This document shows, piece by piece, positions 1 through 5,336 of a DNA stretch of 5,336 nucleotides. Origin of the DNA: Spirochaetaceae bacterium. Lineage in GTDB: Bacteria > Spirochaetota > Spirochaetia > DSM-2461. Below the pieces are notes generated by a model that ran no database searches, had not been told where the DNA came from, and saw nothing but the letters and a program-made list of their open reading frames with translations. Each line of letters opens with the position of its first letter. Position 1 is the first letter of the stretch. Position numbers and translations under genes: made by a program. Location of the stretch: assembly GCA_016342385.1 (NCBI GenBank), contig JAEINM010000305.1, positions 1 to 5,336 on the forward strand, written 5' to 3'.

Positions 1-1153
1 GACACTGTTACCGGAAATTAAGGTCTTGAGAAAAGCTCTCCATCAATACCCGGAGACCGCCTGGAATGAAAAAAAAACCAGACTGAAATTATTAGAAACT
101 CTGAAAGACTGTTCCATCAGTCTGCATAAACCCTATATAGAAACCGACCTGGTTTTTGATATGGGGAAAAATAAGTCGAAAGAAGCTTTACTTCTCAGGT
201 CGGACATGGATGCCCTGTCCCAGCTGGAATCGGGAGATAAACCCTATAAATCTCAGAATCCCGGAGCTGCTCACAACTGCGGTCACGATGGACATATGAG
301 CATGCTCACCGGCTGTGCTCTTCTGCTGGATAAAATGATTAAAAGAGGATTCCCCCTACCCCGGCCTGTCCGTTTTGTCTTTCAGCCGGCTGAAGAGATT
401 GAATGCGGAGGGGCAAAACTGAGTTCTCTGGGAATAATGGACGGAGTAGACAGTGTTCTGGCCATTCACGGCTGGCCTTCTTTAGCAAAGGGGCAGCTCT
501 TTTCCAAGGAGGGCCCCTTTTTTGCCGCCGCAGCAACCTTAGTCGTGACCATAGAAGGGGAAGCAACCCATGGTGCCTTACCGGAGAATGGACAGAGTCC
601 CTTTCCCGCGGCTGCTCTTCTGATTGAAGAGATTCAGAAGATACAGGCAGAATATGCCGGCCGAGCTGTTATCTCATTGTGCAGGATAAATGGCGGCTCC
701 AGTGATAATATCATTCCCCGATTGATTGAATTGAGGGGAACTATCCGCTATTTCGAGTCATCTCTACTTGATGAAATAAAAAAGAGATTCACCCTTGCCT
801 CACAAAAAATACAGGAATTATCCTTCTGTCGGGTTGAAACCGACTATATATCAAAATACTATCTTCCACTGAAAAATAATAAATCTTTTTTACATGATTT
901 ATCGGAAGTCCTGGCAGAAGAATCGCAGCAATACAAAGAGATTCCCTCTTCAATTAAGGACACGGATAAAAAAACTGTTTCCGAGGATTTCGCTTTCTAT
1001 ACGGAGAAAAAACCGGGAGCAATGGTTCTTCTGGGATTGGGAGATGACACACCACCTCTTCACTCTTCGGATTTCGATTTTCCCGACGATGTACTCATAA
1101 GGGGTATACTACTCTTTACAGTCGCGGCATACCAATTAAAAAAGAGAGGATAA
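1..1153 (+). CDS. M20 family (M20D-like) metallo-amidohydrolase, 5' end outside window
   Basis: Probable cytoplasmic dinuclear-metal hydrolase that removes the acyl group from N-acyl amino acids or similar amides (hippurate hydrolase / IAA-amino acid hydrolase group). The reading frame is open to the left edge. The residues before the TTG at 26 (LLPEIKV) continue the family's usual N-terminal helix, so the true start is upstream and TTG 26 is internal. Numbering from that TTG: DMDAL at 60-64, CGHDGH at 85-90, FQPAEE at 119-124, HGWP at 148-151, dimerisation-domain His182, GG..DNIIP around 223-231, SEDF at 319-322 and LHSSDFDF at 345-352. By family knowledge, Cys85, His87, Glu124, His148 and His346 would be the metal ligands and Glu123 the general base. 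All are present, so the enzyme looks active and complete at its C-terminus. The exact substrate cannot be read from sequence. The next gene starts 4 nt after the stop, suggesting co-transcription. Confidence 0.93.
   Translation, partial: TLLPEIKVLRKALHQYPETAWNEKKTRLKLLETLKDCSISLHKPYIETDLVFDMGKNKSKEALLLRSDMDALSQLESGDKPYKSQNPGAAHNCGHDGHMSMLTGCALLLDKMIKRGFPLPRPVRFVFQPAEEIECGGAKLSSLGIMDGVDSVLAIHGWPSLAKGQLFSKEGPFFAAAATLVVTIEGEATHGALPENGQSPFPAAALLIEEIQKIQAEYAGRAVISLCRINGGSSDNIIPRLIELRGTIRYFESSLLDEIKKRFTLASQKIQELSFCRVETDYISKYYLPLKNNKSFLHDLSEVLAEESQQYKEIPSSIKDTDKKTVSEDFAFYTEKKPGAMVLLGLGDDTPPLHSSDFDFPDDVLIRGILLFTVAAYQLKKRG
1144..1150 (+). promoter_or_regulatory. Shine-Dalgarno site inside the end of the amidohydrolase gene
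   Basis: GAGAGGA lies in the last codons of the amidohydrolase gene, 7 nt before the ATG at 1158. It supports that ATG over the ATG at 1153 formed by the overlapping TAATGA, which is in another frame. Placing the site within the upstream gene fits translational coupling. Confidence 0.7.
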
Positions 1154-1157
1154 TGAT

Positions 1158-2099
1158 ATGGTCTTTAAATTCATCTACGCAAAAATAGTTTTTCTCCTGC
1201 TTCTCTTTCTGGCGGGGATGACAGGACTGGCCGATTATTCAATAAATTACGTCACCTACAAATGGGATGTGAAAACAGAAGAACATCTGGATGAGCTTCT
1301 TGTGAATGCCGGTGCAGCCTATGCCGTGTCCCGGGGACTCAATGCTGTAATTTCTGTCATTCAGGCAAGTGATATCAATATTCTTATAGGAAACCTGGCC
1401 CTGGGGGAAGCTCTGGATCCGGTCAATGATATTGTTGAGCGATTTTCCAATGTGATGTTAATGAGTATTACCTCTATAGGGATTCAGAAATTCATCTTCA
1501 GGACTGGGAAAGCTTATGGGGTTAACCTCTTCCTGACTCTTGCCTTTCTCTTCCTTCTGACATCGGCCTTTTTTGAGTCTCTCCCCTTTTTAAAGGGAGA
1601 GAGAGTCATAGCTATCAGCAACACCATGAGCACATCCATGGTGATAATATTCGCATTATTCCGCTTTATCATTCCCACCGTCACGCTGCTGAGTCTGGAA
1701 TCGGAAAAATTGTTCGGGACTGATGTGACCGGAACAATTGAGAAACTGGAAGAGATAAAAAACAGATCTCACATAGAGTACAATACAGTCTCCGATGAGT
1801 TCGATCAGAGTGTAATCCCAGAACAGGAGGATGATAAAAATTTCCTGACCAGAATAAGCGATTCTTTGAAGGATACCGGAAGGAGACTAAGTGAGACATT
1901 CAACAGGGATAAACTCAGTGAAAATATTGACCGGGTCATAAAATCTCTCGGTGAATCTATTGAATACATTACAGATCTGATAGTCATATTTATAATTCAG
2001 ACTATAGTTATTCCCATTTTGACCTTTTTCCTGCTAAAAGCATCTTTCCAGCCACTTATAATACTGTTCCTTAGCGGATTCAGGAGAGAAAATCCTTGA
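1158..2099 (+). CDS. conserved multi-pass membrane protein, function unknown
   Basis: 313-residue inner-membrane protein that I cannot assign to a characterised family. Visible segments: an N-terminal hydrophobic helix at about 8-25 (signal-anchor-like, no clear cleavage site), a polar stretch at 26-55, and a motif-rich region at 56-113 containing SRGLNAVISVIQ (58-69) and GEALDPVNDIVERFS (83-97). Hydrophobic helices follow at about 97-115 (weaker), 121-141, 151-179 and 271-294, with a last one near 296-308. Between 180 and 270 is a long, charged, probably helical domain with many Glu/Lys/Arg residues and a Glu/Asp-rich stretch (221-226). The SRGLNAVISVIQ/LDPVND region resembles uncharacterised membrane proteins I have seen in other Gram-negatives, but this is memory only. 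The ATG is supported by GAGAGGA 7 nt upstream and 4-nt spacing from the amidohydrolase stop. That spacing suggests joint expression, not necessarily joint function. Confidence 0.88.
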   Translation: MVFKFIYAKIVFLLLLFLAGMTGLADYSINYVTYKWDVKTEEHLDELLVNAGAAYAVSRGLNAVISVIQASDINILIGNLALGEALDPVNDIVERFSNVMLMSITSIGIQKFIFRTGKAYGVNLFLTLAFLFLLTSAFFESLPFLKGERVIAISNTMSTSMVIIFALFRFIIPTVTLLSLESEKLFGTDVTGTIEKLEEIKNRSHIEYNTVSDEFDQSVIPEQEDDKNFLTRISDSLKDTGRRLSETFNRDKLSENIDRVIKSLGESIEYITDLIVIFIIQTIVIPILTFFLLKASFQPLIILFLSGFRRENP

Positions 2100-2125
2100 T
2101 ACGCAACATGATTTTATTTTATATT
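2096..2125 (+). promoter_or_regulatory. candidate sigma-70-type promoter for the acyltransferase unit
   Basis: TTGATA (2096-2101) and TATATT (2120-2125) each match five of six consensus bases (TTGACA, TATAAT), with an 18-nt spacer in an AT-rich 62-nt gap. The -35 element overlaps the TGA stop of the upstream membrane-protein gene. Transcription would begin around 2132, about 30 nt before the acyltransferase ATG. AT-rich DNA yields such matches by chance, so this is only a candidate. Confidence 0.4.
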
Positions 2126-2161
2126 TCTACAAACACTAAAATAATATGAGGTTTAAATACC

Positions 2162-2893
2162 ATGATCACATTAATACTCACATTATATGAGTGGACTCTA
2201 TTTCTTACTGTCTGCCTTGTATTCTATCCCATAGCTCTGATCCTTTTTGTTTTTACAGTTCCCTTTGATAAGAACCGGACGATTCTACATAAATTTTCCT
2301 GTTTGTGGGGAAGCCTGTATATCTGGTTACAGCCCCTGTGGAAAGTGACATGGGAGGGCCGTGAAAACATAGAAAAAAATCAGGCCTATGTACTGGTAGC
2401 CAATCACCAGGCTCTACTCGATATAATTGTAATCTATACACTGTTTAAACACTTCAAGTGGGTGGCAAAAAATGGTTTGCTAAGGGTGCCTTTCGTGGGG
2501 TGGAATATGGCTCTGAATGACTATATTATCGTGAAGAGAAATGATCCGAAAAGTCAGATTGGAATGATGAAAAAATCAGAACAGATGCTGAAAACCGGCA
2601 ATTCCATTATGATATTCGCCGAGGGAACCAGATCTCCCGATGGAGAAGTTCAGGATTTTAAACGGGGGGCCTTTATACTTTCACAAGTAGCTGATGTTCC
2701 CGTTATACCCATAGCTCTGGATAATATGGCTCAGGCTGTAAAGAAAAAGAGTCTCTGGGTGAATAAAGCTACCGATATGAAGGCCAAAGCTTTTCCACCG
2801 GTCTATCCTAAAGATTTTAAAAATACCAAAGAGATGTCGGCAGCAGTAAAAAAAATTATTGCTGATCAATTAAAAGAATGGAGAGAGGCGTAA
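2162..2893 (+). CDS. plsC: 1-acyl-sn-glycerol-3-phosphate acyltransferase (PlsC/LPLAT family)
   Basis: Membrane-bound acyltransferase of 243 residues, predicted to add the second acyl chain to lysophosphatidic acid, giving phosphatidic acid for phospholipid synthesis. A hydrophobic N-terminal segment (about 11-33) anchors it to the inner membrane. All four family blocks are visible in order: NHQALLD (81-87; the HX4D catalytic pair is His82/Asp87), YIIVKR (121-126; motif II with Arg126), FAEGTRSPDG (152-161; motif III, phosphate binding) and VPVIPIAL (179-186; motif IV). Length is typical for the family. GAGG at 2148-2151 lies 10 nt before the ATG, a slightly long spacing. The gene follows a 62-nt AT-rich gap with a candidate promoter and is followed after 3 nt by the SAP-like mini-protein. 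Related LPLAT enzymes acylate other lyso-lipids, so the substrate is inferred, but family membership is secure. Confidence 0.92.
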   Translation: MITLILTLYEWTLFLTVCLVFYPIALILFVFTVPFDKNRTILHKFSCLWGSLYIWLQPLWKVTWEGRENIEKNQAYVLVANHQALLDIIVIYTLFKHFKWVAKNGLLRVPFVGWNMALNDYIIVKRNDPKSQIGMMKKSEQMLKTGNSIMIFAEGTRSPDGEVQDFKRGAFILSQVADVPVIPIALDNMAQAVKKKSLWVNKATDMKAKAFPPVYPKDFKNTKEMSAAVKKIIADQLKEWREA

Positions 2894-2896
2894 GAG

Positions 2897-3076
2897 ATGT
2901 TAGTTAAAGAGATTAGAGTTTTAGCAGAAGGACTGGGAATAACACCGGGAAAAATGAAAAAAGCGAATCTGATTAAGGCTATCCAGATAAGTGAAGGCAA
3001 TTTTCCCTGTTTTGAGACAGCTGAAGGAAGCTGTGATCAGGCTGACTGCCGATGGCGTGAAGACTGCCTGAAATAG
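2897..3076 (+). CDS. 59-aa SAP/Rho-N-like mini-protein with four-cysteine tail
   Basis: Small protein in two parts. Residues 1-30 read as a SAP-like or Rho N-terminal-like helix-extended-helix: a first helix with VKEIRVLAEGLG (3-14), a TPGKMKK turn (16-22), then a second helix with NLIKAIQ (24-30). These folds commonly bind DNA or RNA. Residues 32-59 hold four cysteines, Cys38, Cys46, Cys51 and Cys57 (C-x7-C-x4-C-x5-C), with a DxxDCRWREDC-type end, which could coordinate a metal or form disulfides. The start ATG follows a GAGAGAGG ribosome site (2881-2888) by 8 nt and lies 3 nt after the acyltransferase stop, so it is very likely translated from the same message. I recall similar short SAP-domain proteins with the same Cys-rich tail in Desulfobacterota-like genomes, but cannot verify this here. 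The function is unknown; nucleic-acid binding is an inference from the fold. Confidence 0.82.
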   Translation: MLVKEIRVLAEGLGITPGKMKKANLIKAIQISEGNFPCFETAEGSCDQADCRWREDCLK

Positions 3077-3144
3077 AATTATTTATATATAGTAATCACA
3101 GCTAGATTTCTCCCGGATAACCGAATGTTCCAGAAGCGGAGTGA

Positions 3145-3158
3145 AGAGGATCACCTCT
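3145..3158 (+). promoter_or_regulatory. small hairpin in the ABC-F leader, possible attenuation element
   Basis: AGAGG (3145-3149), ATCA loop, CCTCT (3154-3158) form a perfect 5-bp stem in the 133-nt gap before the ABC-F gene. No T-run follows, so it is not a terminator. The CCTCT arm is equally complementary to AGAGG at 3197-3201, which is the ABC-F Shine-Dalgarno. The hairpin also lies inside a 19-codon ORF (ATG at 3125, TGA at 3182-3184) that lacks a strong ribosome site. The stem is short and in purine-rich DNA, so chance is a serious alternative. The same gap has an AT-rich stretch (3079-3096) but no good -35/-10 pair; the best is CTGAAA/AGTAAT, four of six bases each. Confidence 0.2.
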
Positions 3159-3194
3159 CTGGCGCTCATGGGCAAAAGAGATGACATAAAAATT

Positions 3195-3203
3195 AAAGAG
3201 GAG
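3195..3203 (+). promoter_or_regulatory. strong Shine-Dalgarno fixing the ABC-F start
   Basis: AAAGAGGAG lies 6 nt upstream of the ATG at 3210. The upstream in-frame alternatives, GTG 3141 and ATG 3168, have no comparably placed site. The ATG at 3210 also begins directly at the family's usual first beta strand (INIINLSKDYG), so 3210 is the preferred start. Confidence 0.85.
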
Positions 3204-3209
3204 TCTTTA

Positions 3210-5090
3210 ATGATCAATATTATTAATCTGTCAAAAGACTATGGAACCGATACCATATTTGATAATATATCTCTGCGAATGAACACGGGGGAAAAAGTCG
3301 GGCTTGTGGGTCCTAACGGGTCCGGCAAGACAACACTGATTAAAATGATAACCCGCGATGAAGAGCCATCTAAAGGCCATATTATCATCGATAAAAATAT
3401 TAGAATCGGTTATGTACCCCAATACATAGAATTTGAAAAAAACCTCACCCTTTTTGATGTCATACTAATGCCCTTTAATACCCTGTCTGAACAGCTGAGG
3501 GATCTTGAAATCCGAATGGCTTCATCACCGGAGGAGGATCTGGAAAAGATACTGGGTGATTACCAGCGTATCCGCGACAGGTACGATGAGATTGACGGAG
3601 ACAGTGCACCGGCGAATGGGGAGAAAATACTCGATTCTCTTGGCCTGGAAAACCGGGGAGACCAACTGGTGGAAACCCTGTCGGGGGGAGAAAAAAATGT
3701 TCTGGCTCTGGCCAGAGCTCTGCTGACGAAACCGGATCTGCTCATTCTCGATGAACCGGGCAACCACCTGGATTACCGGGGACTGGCCTGGTTGGAAAAA
3801 TTCCTGTCGGAATATAAGGAAGCTGTGCTGATTGTCAGCCACAACCGCTACCTGCTGGACAGGGTCTGTGAAAAAATTATTGCCGTAGAAGGGAGAAAAG
3901 CCAATGAGTTTGCCGGGAACTACTCCTACTACCGGATGAACCGTCTCAAATCCCTGGTCAATCAGCAGTCCGACTTCATTTCCAATCAAAAGAAAATTAA
4001 GAGAATTGAAGCTCTTGTGAAAAAATTTCAGCACATAGCCACAGCTACGGCAGATCCCTCGTGGGGTCAGAGACTCAGAGCTATGAAAACCCGCTATGAC
4101 CGGGAACAGAAAAATGCTGTCCAGAAACCTCAGGATTTTGAAAAGAAGATCCAAATGGATTTCCAGTCGGATAAAACCAAAGCCGACATTGCCCTGCAGA
4201 TTAGAGGTTATTCAAAATCCTTTGATCAGCTCCACCTCTTTGACGAGGCGGAGGCAGAAATTTCCTGCGGGGAAAAAGTGGCTTTGATCGGGTCCAATGG
4301 CTGTGGAAAAACGACTCTTATCCGGGATATTGTTTCATTGGGGGACTGGGATAACAATATAATCCGGGTCGGTCCGAGCCTGACCATGGGATACTGCTCC
4401 CAGCATCAGGAAATCTTTAATCCCGAAGCCAGTATAGAAGATGAAATCCGCAGCCTGGGATCACTGACCCGTAGCGATGCCTATAAAATTGTTGCTCCTT
4501 TTAATTTCACCTGGGAAGATATGGAAAAGAAAACAGGGGATTTGTCGGGGGGAGAGAAGAACAGACTCCAGATGGCCCGGCTAATTTATCTGAAAACCAA
4601 TTTTCTCATCCTCGATGAACCGACAAATCACCTGGATATACTGTCCAGTGAAGCTGTTGAAGAGGCACTGGCCGATTTTGACGTGACTCTGCTGGTTGTC
4701 TCGCATGACAGGTATTTTCTGGAAAAAACCGTCGATCGCATTATTGAAGTGAAAAACAAAAAACTGATCTCTTTCGACGGTAGTTTCTCCGACTGGTGGC
4801 GTTCTGCCAATCCGGTAAAACCAAAGTCTGACGGGAGAATAGCGACTAGAGGTTCAGACCGCCGAAAAGAGAAAAGCCGAACTACCGACAGTAAACAGGT
4901 AAAAGAGATAAAGGCGATTGAAGATAGAATCGCTAAGCTGGAACAGGAGAAAACCGATCTGGAAAGTCATATTAATGAAGCCTTTACCAGGGTTGATCAT
5001 AAAAAAGGCCGTGACTTATCTGTAAAACTTGAAAAAGTGAATAGTCAGCTGGATAAGTTGTACTCTCAGTGGGAAGAGGTTGCAGGTTAA
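3210..5090 (+). CDS. ABC-F family ATPase, Uup-like, two ATP-binding domains and C-terminal coiled coil
   Basis: Cytoplasmic protein of 626 residues with no transmembrane segments. ABC-F proteins act on the ribosome, in translation-factor or antibiotic-protection roles, rather than as transporters. Domain 1: Walker A GPNGSGKT (34-41), Q-loop Gln71, signature LSGGE (157-161), Walker B LLILDEP (177-183) with Glu182, switch His211. Interdomain linker about 237-325, charged and helical, the part that reaches toward P-site tRNA in the family. Domain 2: Walker A GSNGCGKT (361-368), Q-loop Gln398, signature LSGGE (445-449), Walker B FLILDEP (465-471) with Glu470, switch His499. C-terminal basic stretch about 537-565 and coiled coil about 563-622, as in Uup and YdiF-type members. 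Domain 1 reads DEPGNHLD (181-188) and SHNRY, whereas domain 2 has the family-typical DEPTNHLD and SHDRY. Both catalytic glutamates are intact. The exact subfamily, and whether it confers drug resistance, cannot be decided from sequence. It is the last gene of the + strand block. Confidence 0.92.
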   Translation: MINIINLSKDYGTDTIFDNISLRMNTGEKVGLVGPNGSGKTTLIKMITRDEEPSKGHIIIDKNIRIGYVPQYIEFEKNLTLFDVILMPFNTLSEQLRDLEIRMASSPEEDLEKILGDYQRIRDRYDEIDGDSAPANGEKILDSLGLENRGDQLVETLSGGEKNVLALARALLTKPDLLILDEPGNHLDYRGLAWLEKFLSEYKEAVLIVSHNRYLLDRVCEKIIAVEGRKANEFAGNYSYYRMNRLKSLVNQQSDFISNQKKIKRIEALVKKFQHIATATADPSWGQRLRAMKTRYDREQKNAVQKPQDFEKKIQMDFQSDKTKADIALQIRGYSKSFDQLHLFDEAEAEISCGEKVALIGSNGCGKTTLIRDIVSLGDWDNNIIRVGPSLTMGYCSQHQEIFNPEASIEDEIRSLGSLTRSDAYKIVAPFNFTWEDMEKKTGDLSGGEKNRLQMARLIYLKTNFLILDEPTNHLDILSSEAVEEALADFDVTLLVVSHDRYFLEKTVDRIIEVKNKKLISFDGSFSDWWRSANPVKPKSDGRIATRGSDRRKEKSRTTDSKQVKEIKAIEDRIAKLEQEKTDLESHINEAFTRVDHKKGRDLSVKLEKVNSQLDKLYSQWEEVAG

Positions 5091-5228
5091 GACTGATGAT
5101 GAGCCCCCTGCCCCCTAGAGGCATACTATTACCCATAAGTGCGCTTAATATGAAAAATTGTAATCCTGGCTATGGAAACTATTACTGTCTGCAAAAATCA
5201 AAATTCTATCAATCAAGACCCCTCTTTC

Positions 5229-5336
5229 CTATAATCTCACGTAATCCTTCTCTCCCTCAATCACCAACCTTCTGGATTTGAATGAGTGGGCCGCTGTCTG
5301 CGGAATCACACTCTTTTTTCTAATGGCTTCAAGACT
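5229..5336 (-). CDS. possible C-terminal end of a convergent gene, partial, unidentified
   Basis: On the minus strand one frame is open from the window end for 35 codons to a TAG (5229-5231), while the other two minus frames close within ten codons. The peptide is hydrophilic and balanced, begins SLEAIRKKSVIP and ends RRLVIEGEKDYVRL, which reads like a natural protein C-terminus. I do not recognise the family. An open frame this short can arise by chance, and one plus-strand frame is also open over the same bases, so the call is tentative. If real, it converges on the ABC-F gene. The 138 nt between them (5091-5228) show no GC-rich hairpin followed by a T-run in either direction, and no other gene. 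Confidence 0.38.
   Translation of the reverse strand, partial: SLEAIRKKSVIPQTAAHSFKSRRLVIEGEKDYVRL

Noticed and set aside
26..28. TTG at 26 as the start of the amidohydrolase
   Set aside because: The frame is open to the window edge, and the preceding residues (LLPEIKV) match the family's N-terminal helix. The true start is therefore upstream of the window.
403..627. Plus- and minus-strand ORFs of about 75 codons inside the amidohydrolase gene
   Set aside because: They overlap the conserved M20 coding frame, and their products are low-complexity and Arg/Ser-rich with no recognisable domain.
3141..3209. GTG 3141 or ATG 3168 as the ABC-F start
   Set aside because: Neither has a well-placed ribosome site, and the extra residues precede the conserved first strand. 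ATG 3210 has AAAGAGGAG 6 nt upstream.
3525..4154. 209-codon minus-strand open frame
   Set aside because: It lies wholly antisense to the ABC-F gene over its signature and Walker B motifs. Its product shows no recognisable domain, so it is a shadow of the coding frame opposite.
5109..5123. TGCC/GGCA hairpin just after the ABC-F stop as a terminator
   Set aside because: It has only 4 base pairs and no following T-run, too weak to call an intrinsic terminator.
5136..5148. TAAG-TGCG-CTTA inverted repeat
   Set aside because: It is a 4-bp stem without a U-tract or any repeat elsewhere in the window, consistent with chance.
5069..5281. 70-codon plus-strand ORF over the end of the ABC-F gene and beyond
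   Set aside because: It starts inside the ABC-F coding region in another frame. Its product has a Pro/Ser/Tyr/Cys-rich, non-protein-like composition and no recognisable domain.

Overview
The window looks like an ordinary chromosomal stretch from a Gram-negative-type bacterium of moderate, slightly AT-rich composition. It carries no mobile-element, phage, CRISPR, tRNA or rRNA signals. Gene style (purine-rich Shine-Dalgarno sites, frequent AGA/AGG arginine codons, a free-standing SAP-like/four-Cys mini-protein and an Uup-like ABC-F ATPase) would fit a free-living spirochaete or a Desulfobacterota-like anaerobe. That taxonomic guess is an impression, not a demonstration.

Layout, left to right, all on the + strand unless noted: (1) an M20-family amidohydrolase whose N-terminus lies outside the window (1-1153); (2) after only 4 nt, a conserved membrane protein of unknown function (1158-2099); (3) a 62-nt AT-rich gap with a plausible sigma-70-type promoter, then a PlsC-type 1-acyl-glycerol-3-phosphate acyltransferase (2162-2893); (4) after 3 nt, a 59-residue protein with a SAP-like N-terminal half and a four-cysteine C-terminal tail (2897-3076); (5) a 133-nt leader region, then an ABC-F family ATPase with two nucleotide-binding domains (3210-5090); (6) a 138-nt gap with no clear terminator, then the probable C-terminal 35 codons of a convergent gene on the - strand, cut by the window end (5229-5336).

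Genes 1 and 2 are probably co-transcribed, as are genes 3 and 4. The ABC-F gene may be in the second unit or have its own promoter. Functionally this is a mixed housekeeping neighbourhood: hydrolysis of N-acyl amino acids or similar amides, phospholipid synthesis, and ribosome-associated ABC-F activity. I see no convincing new multi-gene system. The most worthwhile leads are the SAP-like/Cys4 mini-protein, the uncharacterised membrane protein next to the amidohydrolase, and the asymmetric ATPase motifs of the ABC-F protein.
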